DNA from: Marinimicrobium locisalis
GTDB taxonomy: Bacteria > Pseudomonadota > Gammaproteobacteria > Pseudomonadales > Cellvibrionaceae
NCBI RefSeq assembly: GCF_039822625.1
Contig: NZ_JBDLLG010000018.1
Span: 45,151 to 109,150 of the forward strand
DNA: 64,000 bases
Direction: 5' to 3'
Numbering within the stretch: position 1 is the first letter of the stretch; each line of letters begins with the position of its first letter. The notes under the pieces are model-generated. The model was not told the origin of the DNA. It made no database searches and was given only the letters and a program-made list of their open reading frames with translations. This document shows, one piece after another, positions 17,693-26,315 of this stretch. Both the position numbers and the translations under genes were made by a program.

Positions 17693-17718
17693 AAAAAAGG
17701 GGGGCACCGAAGCGCCCC
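17693..17718 (-). terminator. Intrinsic terminator of the amylase gene
   Basis: On the minus strand GGGGCGC, loop TTCG, GTGCCCC (17701-17718) is followed by a T-run (A-run 17693-17698 on plus). The stem ends about 30 nt past the amylase stop. Confidence 0.75.
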
Positions 17719-17747
17719 GCCACATCACCCAATAGGCGCATTCACAT

Positions 17748-19928
17748 TTAAGGGCACTGACTGACCATCATGGTACCGCCATCGAGGGTTTCGTTGAGCT
17801 GAAAGCTGAACACATAGTCCGCCGGCTCGGGAATACTGATCGTGGATTCGGTACCAGGGCCAGAAGCCACCGCCAAGGGCTGCTCCATACCCAGTTGCAC
17901 CGCCGCGCTACCGGCCACGGCAAATTCGTGGCTCCAGTCGCTGTCAGCGAACTTGAAGCCGTAGCGGGAGTCCTGGGATTCGGTGACCACGACCTGGTAC
18001 AGGTTGTCTCCCTTGTATCCGAACTTGCGGCTCATGGGCGTGGCCCCGAAGTTGTTGCCACCCACATAGCTGCCGCGGATATACATGGAGGTATTCAAAG
18101 GGCCGACCTCCGCCACATCCGGGTTGTCGCAAGCGGCCAGCGGGCCTTCGCCGACCGGGTCGTTTTCGTCATCACCACAGCCGGGACCGGCCTCGGTGGG
18201 CTCCTGAAGTTTGAGAAAGCGACCGGTGGTGGCGGGCACTTCGAAGGTGTACAGGCCATCGACAGCGCCGACGGTTTCCTCGCTCATCAGATCGGTCAGA
18301 TCGCCCGCACTTCCCAGGGCGCAGGCCTCGAAGGTCGCCGTGACTGGTTCGTCGCTTACGTTCAACAGATACACGATGGCATCACTCTCATGGGACTTGT
18401 GGGTCACATAGAGGTCCGTCACCCACTCCAAGGGTACCGCAATCGGGGTGCGTTCGCCGCGATACAGTGCCGGTTCCTGTGCCCGAAGATGCATCAATTC
18501 GGAGAGGTACTGTCGCAGGTCGGCCTGCTGGGCATTCGTGCTGAATATTTCGTTATCAAGTCCCGACGGCAGCCCTTCAACCTTACCGCTGTTACGTGCT
18601 ACGTGGTCATCACATAGCCCTTGATCGGCACAGCCAGCCGTCACCGGCTCGGCAAAACCAGCGACTTCATCACCGATCTCCTCACCGTAGTAGAGGGTAA
18701 TGGGACCGGAGTAGGCGGCCATAAAGCTGTAGGCCGCTTTGTGACGAGCCCAATACCCGTTTTCGCTCGGATCGGCGATACCGCCCCGCTGCAGTAGATC
18801 TCCAAAACGCACCAGGTCGTGGTTGCCCATAAAACCATTGGGTACAGCGTGGTCGGGGTATTGAGTGTGCGTCACAAAGCCGGTATTCAGGCGGGCCGCC
18901 GAGGCATTGCGGGTACCGATCTCCTCCACCGCCAGCGCTTGTACCAGAGCGTACCGCACGGGGAAGTCGAAGGCGGAGCACAGGGCGGGGTTGTCTTCGG
19001 GGCCGTAGGCTTGCTCGGCGATGTCGCCCTCCCCTTTCCAGACTTCCGCCACCATGTAACCCAGCGGGTTGACTTCGTCACCGGCGGCGTTGGTATAGGT
19101 GACCGAGGCCGACGCCTCTTCAACGGCGGCCCGAATCTCGACCCAGGCGTCCAGGGGCACCTGGTAGGCCTGGTCCAAGCGCCAGCCGTCGATTTTCAGC
19201 TCTTCAATCCAGTAAGTCGCCACTTCCTTGAAGAAGTCCAGGTCCTCCGGGTAAACGGCCAGTCGGCCGGTACCCGCCACGCTGTTGCCGCTGGTAGTCA
19301 ATGTCTGTTCATCGGGTGAGGCGTAAGCGTGGGCGTTGTTTTTAAAGTGTCCGAACACCCCATCGAAGAATACATAAAGCCCCATGGCATGAGCGGTTTC
19401 CACCAACTCGCGCGCTTTTTCCATGGAACCAAAGTCGGGATCAATGGCGAAGTAATTGCTCGCGTAGTAACCGGTGGCGTCCAGACGATCCGCCGCCAGG
19501 TTCTGATCCACCAGTGGCACGCTGTCAAAAATGGGAGTCAGCCAGATGGCGTTAAAGCCGAGACCTTTGATGTACTCCAGGCTCTCTATGATGCCCTGAA
19601 TATCACCGCGATGATGACTGGTGCCGTAACCCACACCGTGGCCGATACTGGCATCGCCATTGATGAAGGACTCTGTCATTACCTGATAAATTCTCAGGTT
19701 CATGGCTTCGTTGTAGGTGGGGTTGTTGCAGCTCAGAGGTGCCGCTTCGTCATCAGCATCGTCGTCGTTATCACTGCCACCGTCATCGTTATTGCCGTCA
19801 TCAACGACGTCGTCTTCAACCGGTGGTGTATCACCGGACGACGAGCCGCCGCAACCGGCGAGCAAGCCACCACTTAAAATCAGAGCGGCAACAATCAGTC
19901 GAGACCAATGGTTTTGGGGTGTTGTCAT
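17748..19928 (-). CDS. Alpha-amylase family GH13 lipoprotein
   Basis: Starch- or maltodextrin-degrading GH13 enzyme of about 726 residues. The N-terminus is a lipoprotein signal with lipobox LLAGC, followed by a long acidic Ser/Gly/Asp linker, so the enzyme should be anchored in the outer membrane. GH13 motifs are in order: DGVFGH, GWRLDQAY (nucleophile Asp), VAEVWKG (acid/base Glu) and GNHDLVRF. A C-terminal region of about 120 residues after a GPGCGDDENDP linker is probably an accessory beta-sandwich. The ATG at 19928 is preferred (GGAG 8 nt upstream) over the GTG at 19937. A double operator lies 70-120 nt upstream. Confidence 0.92.
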   Translation of the reverse strand: MTTPQNHWSRLIVAALILSGGLLAGCGGSSSGDTPPVEDDVVDDGNNDDGGSDNDDDADDEAAPLSCNNPTYNEAMNLRIYQVMTESFINGDASIGHGVGYGTSHHRGDIQGIIESLEYIKGLGFNAIWLTPIFDSVPLVDQNLAADRLDATGYYASNYFAIDPDFGSMEKARELVETAHAMGLYVFFDGVFGHFKNNAHAYASPDEQTLTTSGNSVAGTGRLAVYPEDLDFFKEVATYWIEELKIDGWRLDQAYQVPLDAWVEIRAAVEEASASVTYTNAAGDEVNPLGYMVAEVWKGEGDIAEQAYGPEDNPALCSAFDFPVRYALVQALAVEEIGTRNASAARLNTGFVTHTQYPDHAVPNGFMGNHDLVRFGDLLQRGGIADPSENGYWARHKAAYSFMAAYSGPITLYYGEEIGDEVAGFAEPVTAGCADQGLCDDHVARNSGKVEGLPSGLDNEIFSTNAQQADLRQYLSELMHLRAQEPALYRGERTPIAVPLEWVTDLYVTHKSHESDAIVYLLNVSDEPVTATFEACALGSAGDLTDLMSEETVGAVDGLYTFEVPATTGRFLKLQEPTEAGPGCGDDENDPVGEGPLAACDNPDVAEVGPLNTSMYIRGSYVGGNNFGATPMSRKFGYKGDNLYQVVVTESQDSRYGFKFADSDWSHEFAVAGSAAVQLGMEQPLAVASGPGTESTISIPEPADYVFSFQLNETLDGGTMMVSQCP

Positions 19929-19997
19929 TATTATCACTCCTGGACGTTCTATCTAAGAATTATTCAGAGTGATAGTAGGCGCGGGCATGATAGGGAG

Positions 19998-20047
19998 CAA
20001 TGAGCTGCATACGTATGCATGGGTATGAATACGTATGCAGCTCATTG
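19998..20047. promoter_or_regulatory. Double LacI-type operator / perfect 19-bp inverted repeat upstream of the amylase
   Basis: A 19-nt arm (19998-20016) is perfectly repeated in inverse at 20029-20047 with a 12-nt centre. The left half contains the 14-nt palindrome TGCATACGTATGCA, and the right half contains a near copy, TGAATACGTATGCA. Palindromes with a central CG of this type are typical operators of LacI-family sugar regulators, and ones of this form have been linked to maltodextrin regulators. Its position ahead of a GH13 gene fits that. The regulator gene is not in the window. Confidence 0.65.
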
Positions 20048-20052
20048 TGCGG

Positions 20053-20430
20053 CTATTGGCGATCGGATTTTTCGTCCACGGGCCGGCTTTTCCAGTAGCC
20101 AGCCAAGAGCGAACCCGAAATATTGTGCCAAATTGAAAACAGCGCGCCGGGCAAGGCCGCCGTTGCGCTAAAGAATTGATTGGCCAGCGCCGCCAACGGC
20201 ATAACCGTAAACTGCAGCACCATACCCAACAGAATCGGTTTGGGGGCGCGCGCTACCCGGAGAAAGTCATGATGAGAAAGCGTCAGCCCCATGGTGAACA
20301 TCACCAAGGAGAGCAGCCCCTGTATGGCGGGCGCCAGGGACGTGAACCAATGAGGTTGAACCATTGCCACAATGGAGAATGCAATAGCCCAGAGAGGGAA
20401 TAGTCGATTGATCGGCTCGAAAAACGGCAT
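20053..20430 (-). pseudogene. Bile acid:sodium symporter (BASS) family remnant with internal deletion
   Basis: 125-residue frame. Residues 1-85 match the start of a BASS/YfeH-type transporter (RLFPLWA, LLSLVMFTMGLTL, DFLRVARAPKPILLG, LQFTVMPLAALA). Residues 88-115 match the extreme C-terminus of the same family (ALPGALFSIWHNISGSLLAGYW). Full-length members have about 300 residues, so roughly 180 residues from the middle are missing with the frame kept. The remainder has only about four membrane spans and cannot form a normal transporter. It is called a remnant, although a small expressed protein cannot be excluded. Confidence 0.75.
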
Positions 20431-20536
20431 GATAACGCAACGCTGATTCAGAATGAAAAGCGAAGTCTATCATGCCGTAGTAGCGGTTTCGGAAAACGCT
20501 CACCCGAGTGCAAGCCCCGGGGAGCGCCAGACTCAA

Positions 20537-22021
20537 TCAGTCACTATAATCCAACGTCCATAGCTGCTGATCACCCCCATTGAAGCTCCACTGAACAATG
20601 TTGCCCCCATTGGAGGTGTTGAAATCGTAGACATCCAGCGCCTTGCCGCTGAAGCGGGAAATGATGGCGTACTGGTTATTGCCCTGCGGTACCAGTTCCC
20701 ACTGCTGGTTGTCGCCCCCGAAATATTCCCACTGGCGGATGTCACCGCCGTCCTCTTCGCTCCACTCGAATACGTCCAGGGACTTACCGCTGTGAGCGGC
20801 GCGAATGGAGTAGTAGCCATTGCCCAGGTCGGTTATATCCCACTGCTGGTTGGCGCCACCGTTAAGCTCCCATTGAACCACATTGGCCCCATCATCATGG
20901 CTGCCGGATTCGACTTCCAGTGCTTTACCGCTGAGCACGGAGGTGAAGGTGACGCGACCATCGACGATGTCATCCCCCGAGCCGCCATCGCCGCCGCTGT
21001 TACTGTCACCCAGCGTAAAGTTGCGATTGAAGGTGGGCCAGCCGTTCTGGAAGTTCAGCTCCAGAATGTCCAAACGCGAAGGCCAGCCGTCGGCGGTGTT
21101 GCCATCGTAATAATGGATGCTCGCCAAGTCCTGCCCATTGTAGTTGTAATAACCGAAGTGACCCGGCCCGATATAACGTCCTTCCGAGGCCAGTACGGTG
21201 GTGCCGCCACCGTGCCAGAGGTCCACGCCGTTGCGGTCGAGATAAGGGCCGGTTGGGCTGGTGGCACGGCCGGCAACGATGTAGTAATCACTCTGATTGC
21301 CCGCGCAACACTCACCCAAATTAACGAACATGTAGTAGTAGCCGTTGATGTACTGAACCTGAGCCGCTTCGTATTCATTCCAGCCGCCGCCGTTGCCCAC
21401 GACGGGATAGCGACTATTGTTCATGCGCAGCCCCGTACTGGGATCAATTTGCACCAGAAAAATGCCGGCATAGTGGGAACCGTAGGCCATCCACACATCA
21501 CCGTTGGCATCCCGGAAAACACCGGCGTCAATGGCATTAACCGGTTCATTTCGGCTGCTGCGGGGTTCGGTGCGGGTCGAGACGACCATACCCAGGTCCC
21601 GCCAGTTGGGGTTGTTCAGCGAGTCGGTCACCGCCACGCCAATGGCAGACTCCATTCCCCCGTTGCCACCAAAGGCCGAATAGTACAAATAATAGCGGCC
21701 GTTCATTTCAATGACATCCGGGGCCCAGAAGTTGCCGTCAAAGTTAGCCACTTGGTTGTTGATCCAGTTGGGCCAGGTGCCGGGCTGAAATACCGCCGCG
21801 CCGCCATGTTGCCAGTTGATCAAGTCGGTCGAATAGCGGCTGATGATGCCCTGGTTGCCGTCACCGGTGCCGAAGGTCCAATAGGTGTTTCCATCACGCA
21901 TGATGGTAGCGGGGTCGTGTATTTCGGTGCCTCCTGTCAGCTCTAACGCGTTGGCTGACACACTTATCAGCACTAACAGAAGTAGAGAAACAAACGATTG
22001 GTAGAGATAATTCAGGCGCAT
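20537..22021 (-). CDS. GH43 arabinan endo-1,5-alpha-L-arabinosidase with ricin-type CBM13 domain
   Basis: 494-residue secreted hydrolase. A Sec signal peptide ends near residue 25 (SANA). The GH43 five-bladed propeller spans about 28-330. Its likely catalytic acids are Asp in IHDPATI (base), Asp in VNAIDAGVF (pKa modulator) and Glu in NEYEAAQV (acid). FWAPDVI and GHFGYY are also conserved. After a Ser/Gly/Asp linker, a beta-trefoil of three ricin repeats (each with a SGKALDV or SGKSLDV core and a QQWEL-like end) should bind polysaccharide. It would attack arabinan in plant or algal cell-wall material. Confidence 0.92.
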   Translation of the reverse strand: MRLNYLYQSFVSLLLLVLISVSANALELTGGTEIHDPATIMRDGNTYWTFGTGDGNQGIISRYSTDLINWQHGGAAVFQPGTWPNWINNQVANFDGNFWAPDVIEMNGRYYLYYSAFGGNGGMESAIGVAVTDSLNNPNWRDLGMVVSTRTEPRSSRNEPVNAIDAGVFRDANGDVWMAYGSHYAGIFLVQIDPSTGLRMNNSRYPVVGNGGGWNEYEAAQVQYINGYYYMFVNLGECCAGNQSDYYIVAGRATSPTGPYLDRNGVDLWHGGGTTVLASEGRYIGPGHFGYYNYNGQDLASIHYYDGNTADGWPSRLDILELNFQNGWPTFNRNFTLGDSNSGGDGGSGDDIVDGRVTFTSVLSGKALEVESGSHDDGANVVQWELNGGANQQWDITDLGNGYYSIRAAHSGKSLDVFEWSEEDGGDIRQWEYFGGDNQQWELVPQGNNQYAIISRFSGKALDVYDFNTSNGGNIVQWSFNGGDQQLWTLDYSD

Positions 22022-22341
22022 AATGTCTCCAAGTTATTGTGACATGTTATTCGTGGGATACATCTAGCCTCATGACAACACGGTCATTTCCGCTATTGGT
22101 AATATAATATCATTAGACGGCACCACACTAATGAATCTAGTTCGCAAACTCCACCGAGCTCCTATATTTTATTGAAATATGATAAGATTTTTATATTTCA
22201 ATAGCGCTCTTCAATCTTAAAAGGCCTTTCCTTTTCATCTCCTCCGATGAGCCTGAAAGGGGAAGGCGCATGGGCAGGGTTGAAAACCTTTGGCGAGGGT
22301 GCCATGTCTTTACCTCGTCCATTCGATCCTAGGAGAGTGAT
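22022..22341. other. A+T-rich intergenic region between divergent GH43 and dkgB-like genes
   Basis: 320 nt holding the promoters of both genes. The middle (about 22095-22200) is clearly richer in A and T than the flanks. TAGGAGAGTGAT at 22330-22341 is the ribosome site of the plus-strand gene. No named regulator site was recognised. Confidence 0.4.
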
Positions 22342-23157
22342 ATGGCACAGCATTCGGTTATCCCTTCAATTGGTCTGGGGACCTTTCGCCTAAAAGGGCA
22401 AGAAGTGAAGGATTCCATTAAATCCGCCCTGGAGCTGGGGTATCGGCATATCGATACCGCCCAGATGTATGAAAACGAGGTGGAAGTCGGCGAAGCGATT
22501 CGAGAGAGCGGTATTCCCCGCAAAGAGCTGTTCGTCACCACAAAAACCTGGCACGAGCAACTGGAAGGCGACGCCCCTCTGACCAGCCTGCAAGAAAGCC
22601 TGGAGAAGCTTGGCCTGGACTACGTCGACCTGACTTTAATCCACTGGCCCTCACCGAATAACGCCGTCCCAATGAGCCACTACATCGGCAAGCTGAACGA
22701 AGCCCGGGAAAAAGGGTTAACCAACCATATTGGGATATCCAACTTCACCATGGCTCAAGTCGACGAAGCGCTGTCCGTACCGGGCGGGGAGCATATCGTG
22801 ACCAACCAGATTGAGGTGCACCCCTTCCTGGCCAACAAGAAAGTCATCAAGCACTGTCAGGACAAAGGGCTGCAGGTCACAGGCTACATGCCTCTGGCGG
22901 TGGGAAAAGTGATGAAAGAACCCGTTCTGGAAGACATTGGCAAAATGCACAACGCCACTCCCGCCCAAGTCGCCCTTGCCTGGGTCGCGCAACAGGGTGT
23001 GGTCGTCATTCCCTCTTCCACCAAGCCGGAGCATCAGAAAGCCAACCTAGAGGCGATGAACCTGGAGCTGAGCGTGGAACAGATTCAGAAGATCGACGCT
23101 CTGGACGCCGGAGAACGCATCGCCAACCCGGACTTTGCACCGGTATGGGATAAATAG
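22342..23157 (+). CDS. dkgB: 2,5-didehydrogluconate reductase DkgB (aldo/keto reductase)
   Basis: 271-residue NADPH-dependent aldo/keto reductase. The sequence follows Escherichia coli DkgB closely: SIGLGTFRLKG at the start, HIDTAQMYENE with the catalytic Tyr, VTTKTW with the catalytic Lys, LTLIHWPSPN with the His, GISNFT, NQIEVHPF, and VVIPSSTKPEHQKANL for NADP binding. AGGAG lies 7 nt upstream of the ATG. A fuconate dehydratase-like gene follows after 32 nt, so the two probably form an operon for sugar acid or methylglyoxal-type carbonyl metabolism. The physiological substrate is not certain. Confidence 0.88.
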   Translation: MAQHSVIPSIGLGTFRLKGQEVKDSIKSALELGYRHIDTAQMYENEVEVGEAIRESGIPRKELFVTTKTWHEQLEGDAPLTSLQESLEKLGLDYVDLTLIHWPSPNNAVPMSHYIGKLNEAREKGLTNHIGISNFTMAQVDEALSVPGGEHIVTNQIEVHPFLANKKVIKHCQDKGLQVTGYMPLAVGKVMKEPVLEDIGKMHNATPAQVALAWVAQQGVVVIPSSTKPEHQKANLEAMNLELSVEQIQKIDALDAGERIANPDFAPVWDK

Positions 23158-23189
23158 GCGCTTTTATCAACCGACAGGAGGCTTTCAGC

Positions 23190-24770
23190 ATGGTCGCGAT
23201 TACGGGGTTTGAGGTTCAAGCCATTGGCGCGCCCCCCACCGGTTTTGGCGGGGACGCGCGCAATATCGCCCAAGGCGGCCCCACCTACGCCAACGCGGTT
23301 CTCGAAATTCTGACCGATCACCCTGAGTTGCGAGGCACCAGCGTCATTTTCACCAACGGTCACGGGCTTAAAGAAATGTGTGCCGTTACCCGGGATGTGG
23401 CCAACCGGTTTCTACTGATGGAAGACTGGCTGCCCGCCCCCAGCGAACTGCACAAAAACGGCAACCTCGGCCGTTTCAGCAAACGCATGCTGCAGGACTC
23501 GGATTATAGCTGGCTCGGTGGTGTAGGCGTTTCCCGCATGGCGATCGGCGCGGTGGCCAACGCGCTTTGGGACTTGACCGCAAAAATCCAACAGGTGCCG
23601 GCCTGGGAACTTATTGTCGATATGACGCCGGAGGACCTGCTGGAGTTCATCGACTTCGAACCCATTGGCGATGTGCTGGCCCCCACCGAAGCCCTGGATC
23701 TGCTTGAACGAGCGCAGGCGGGCAAGCCCGAGCGCATTCACCAGATTTACCAGCAGGGCCTCTTGGCTTACAACACCGCCGGTTGGAGCGGAATCAGCAA
23801 GGAAGGGCTGGTCCACCAGACTCAGACAATGCTCAACGCCGGTTGGCCCCAAATCAAAATCAAAGTCGGCGCGAGCTACGCCGCCGCGCGAATGAAGGCC
23901 GATGAAGCAAAGCTCGCCTTGAGCCGGGAGGATATTGACCGCTTGGCCTTGGAGGCGGCGAACGATGACGCCGAACGCCTGCAACTTGTATTTGAAACCA
24001 TCGAACGGGAGGACCAGCGCCCGGAGCGAATGAAGGTGGCGATTGACAGCAATCAAGTGTTCGACAATCGCTCCGCCTTTATCTTCGCCCATCAACTGGC
24101 ACTCAAGCTGTATGAAGCCAGCCCCAAGTATCAAATCGAATGGTTCGAAGAGCCCTGTAACCCGCACAGCGCCATGGCCCACGTGGAGTTGCAACAGTCA
24201 CTCAACCACGCCTTTAAGGATTATGACCCCCCGCTACGGGTACCCATCTCGACCGGTGAGCAGGGCGCATCGCCCACGACGTTCAAGGATTTGTTACACG
24301 CCTCGGATGTGAGGGGTGATGGCCACCAAAAGTTTGCCATTGATGTTATTCAGATGGATTACTCCCGTGTGGGTGGCATTGGCGACAACCTGGCGATCCT
24401 GTTAATGGCCCAAAAAGCCCGGGAGGAAGGCCGGGATGTGCGCATTTGCCCGCATACCGGCGGTATCGGTTTGTGCGAGGGTATGCGCAACGTTCAGGCC
24501 ATTAAGCAAGCGCTGTTCGGCCCGGCCAACCTGGCGGGCGTACCGGATATTCTTGAGTTCGTTGCCGAGGAGGAGCGCAGCGTACACGAAGGCGTATTCA
24601 CCAACCCCGCCATTGTTAAAAACGGTTACTACCAAATGCCCCGCGAGCCTGGTGTGGGCGTGGACTACAGCGCGCGCGGCAAGCGGGAGTACCGCCTTCC
24701 CGACGGCACGGCTTGGCAAGCCAGTGATCACTTCGCGTTGCTGGCACGTAAGTTTATGCAAACCCGATGA
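23190..24770 (+). CDS. Enolase-superfamily dehydratase, L-fuconate dehydratase-like
   Basis: 526-residue mandelate racemase/enolase-superfamily protein. The N-terminus (ITGFEVQAIGAPPT...GGDARN) and the barrel motifs point to the L-fuconate dehydratase group: KIKVGA (KxK base), IDSNQVFD, EWFEEP and STGEQ for metal binding, and CPHTGGIGLCE with the catalytic His. It is about 85 residues longer than typical members (around 440). Much of the excess lies between the KxK motif and the first metal ligand, as a charged helical stretch (about 235-285). AGGAGG precedes the ATG. Cotranscription with dkgB is likely. The exact sugar acid is unproved. Confidence 0.82.
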   Translation: MVAITGFEVQAIGAPPTGFGGDARNIAQGGPTYANAVLEILTDHPELRGTSVIFTNGHGLKEMCAVTRDVANRFLLMEDWLPAPSELHKNGNLGRFSKRMLQDSDYSWLGGVGVSRMAIGAVANALWDLTAKIQQVPAWELIVDMTPEDLLEFIDFEPIGDVLAPTEALDLLERAQAGKPERIHQIYQQGLLAYNTAGWSGISKEGLVHQTQTMLNAGWPQIKIKVGASYAAARMKADEAKLALSREDIDRLALEAANDDAERLQLVFETIEREDQRPERMKVAIDSNQVFDNRSAFIFAHQLALKLYEASPKYQIEWFEEPCNPHSAMAHVELQQSLNHAFKDYDPPLRVPISTGEQGASPTTFKDLLHASDVRGDGHQKFAIDVIQMDYSRVGGIGDNLAILLMAQKAREEGRDVRICPHTGGIGLCEGMRNVQAIKQALFGPANLAGVPDILEFVAEEERSVHEGVFTNPAIVKNGYYQMPREPGVGVDYSARGKREYRLPDGTAWQASDHFALLARKFMQTR

Positions 24771-24859
24771 ACGAACCTGGTGCCCGGAGCCCAACGTCTT
24801 ACACCGGCCACCCCATACACGCAAAAGCAACGCAGTCTTAGAGGTAAAGGAGACACAGT

Positions 24860-25543
24860 ATGAATATTTTAATGGTTTTAACGTCGCACGATACGTTGGG
24901 GAATACCGGTGAAAAAACCGGCTTTTGGTTGGAAGAGTTCACCGGGCCCTACTACCGTTTTATCGACGCCGGTGCGAAGGTAACCTTGGCCTCTCCCAAA
25001 GGCGGCCAGCCTCCGCTGGACCCGAAAAGTGATGCCCCCGATGCCCAGACGCCCGACACCGAGCGTTTTCGTGAGGATGAGACCGCCCAGTCGCTACTGG
25101 CGAACACGCATCGGTTGGCGGATGTAAAACCGGACGATTACGACGCGATTTTCTACCCCGGCGGACACGGGCCCCTGTGGGATCTGGCCGAAGACCAGCA
25201 CTCGGTCAAGCTCATTGAGCATTTCTACGAGCACGACAAACCCATGGGCTTTGTCTGCCACGCCCCGGGGGTACTTCGCCACGCCAAGCGCCCGGACGGA
25301 CGGCCATTGGTGGCGGGCAAACATCTGACCGGCTTTAGCAACACCGAAGAGGAAGCCGTTCAGCTCACCCATGTGGTGCCCTTCCTGGTGGAAACGGAAC
25401 TGCGCGATCACGGTGGGCAGTACACCAAGGAAGACGATTTCAAAGAGCATGTGGTGACCGATCACAACTTGGTGACGGGCCAAAACCCACCCTCTTCGGC
25501 CGCCTCGGCGGCGGCACTGCTGAAAGTGTTAAAAGCCGCGTAA
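24860..25543 (+). CDS. DJ-1/PfpI-family class I glutamine amidotransferase-like protein (Hsp31-like)
   Basis: 227-residue protein of the DJ-1/PfpI superfamily. Family marks are a start with NILMVLTSHD, GEKTGFWLEEFTGPYY, the FYPGGHGPLWDL loop with the conserved Glu/His region, and the nucleophilic elbow VCHAPGVL with Cys near residue 134. Members of the ThiJ/Hsp31 group act as glyoxalase III, deglycase or chaperones. AAAGGAG lies 8 nt ahead of the start. It is 89 nt behind the dehydratase gene. A carbonyl detoxification role would fit the neighbouring reductases, but this is inference. Confidence 0.85.
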   Translation: MNILMVLTSHDTLGNTGEKTGFWLEEFTGPYYRFIDAGAKVTLASPKGGQPPLDPKSDAPDAQTPDTERFREDETAQSLLANTHRLADVKPDDYDAIFYPGGHGPLWDLAEDQHSVKLIEHFYEHDKPMGFVCHAPGVLRHAKRPDGRPLVAGKHLTGFSNTEEEAVQLTHVVPFLVETELRDHGGQYTKEDDFKEHVVTDHNLVTGQNPPSSAASAAALLKVLKAA

Positions 25544-25553
25544 GCGACTAAGG

Positions 25554-26303
25554 CTACCGCGCCAACAGCGGCAGAAAGTAACGGACCGCCAACCCAATGC
25601 CGATGGTCAGCGAAAAGCTGAGGAAGGTGCCCATCATCATATACTCGGCTTTTCGTCGATCATCGGTGTCTTTAAAGCGAAAGGCCGTTTTCAGGGCTAA
25701 CACAAAGCCAATAGCGGTGTATTCATCCAGCAGGACGAAAGTGAGAATCAGGATCCGCTCCAGGTAGCCGATTACCGCGCCGGCCTTGGTCAGGGATTCA
25801 TTCTCACTCTCCAGCTGTTTAATCTCTTTGATCCAGGGCGCGAGCCCCAGGCTGACCACCACCGACAAGGGCAACAACACCACCAGGTAAGCCAGCAGTA
25901 CCAATAACACCGGTGCGGACCAGAACGGCGCTATCGAAGCTTTCACATCAGCCCCCGCCCAGATGCCCCACAGCGCCACTAAAACCACCCAATGCAGCAG
26001 CTGGTCGAGCACAAACGCCCCAAGACTGGTCCGGGGCAGAAATGACTTGCCCCAGTCCGTCAGAAAGTGACTGACGGTGACGACCGACAGAACCAGACCG
26101 AGCCACTGCCAATCCCGGCCGGCCAGGGCCGCGAAACAGGCCGTGGCCCCCACCCCGTGCAGCAGCGCATGCGCATAAAGGCTCGGCGCCGCGGCGTGAT
26201 CCCGATAGCGGGCCGCGACCCAGCGCCCGGGCTGGAAGGGGAAGTCGAGCAGAAAGTGCACCAGCAGTAGCGCCAGTAACAACTCATAGGCGTAATCAGG
26301 CAT
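25554..26303 (-). CDS. DUF3307 integral membrane protein
   Basis: 249-residue membrane protein with about six hydrophobic spans. The N-terminus (LLALLLVHFLLDFPFQPG followed by ALLHGVGATACF and VTVSHFLTDWGKS) has the HFLxDF and HxxxD pattern of DUF3307 proteins. It lies 12 nt downstream of the SatD-type gene with GGAGAG before its ATG; satD and DUF3307 genes are often found as a pair. The biochemical function of the family is unknown. It ends 10 nt from the convergent DJ-1-like gene. Confidence 0.8.
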   Translation of the reverse strand: MPDYAYELLLALLLVHFLLDFPFQPGRWVAARYRDHAAAPSLYAHALLHGVGATACFAALAGRDWQWLGLVLSVVTVSHFLTDWGKSFLPRTSLGAFVLDQLLHWVVLVALWGIWAGADVKASIAPFWSAPVLLVLLAYLVVLLPLSVVVSLGLAPWIKEIKQLESENESLTKAGAVIGYLERILILTFVLLDEYTAIGFVLALKTAFRFKDTDDRRKAEYMMMGTFLSFSLTIGIGLAVRYFLPLLAR

Positions 26304-26315
26304 TGTCGCTCTCCA

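Noticed and set aside
20792..21946. Long plus-strand frame (384 codons) opposite the GH43 gene
   Set aside because: Antisense shadow of a clearly recognised hydrolase; no ribosome site.
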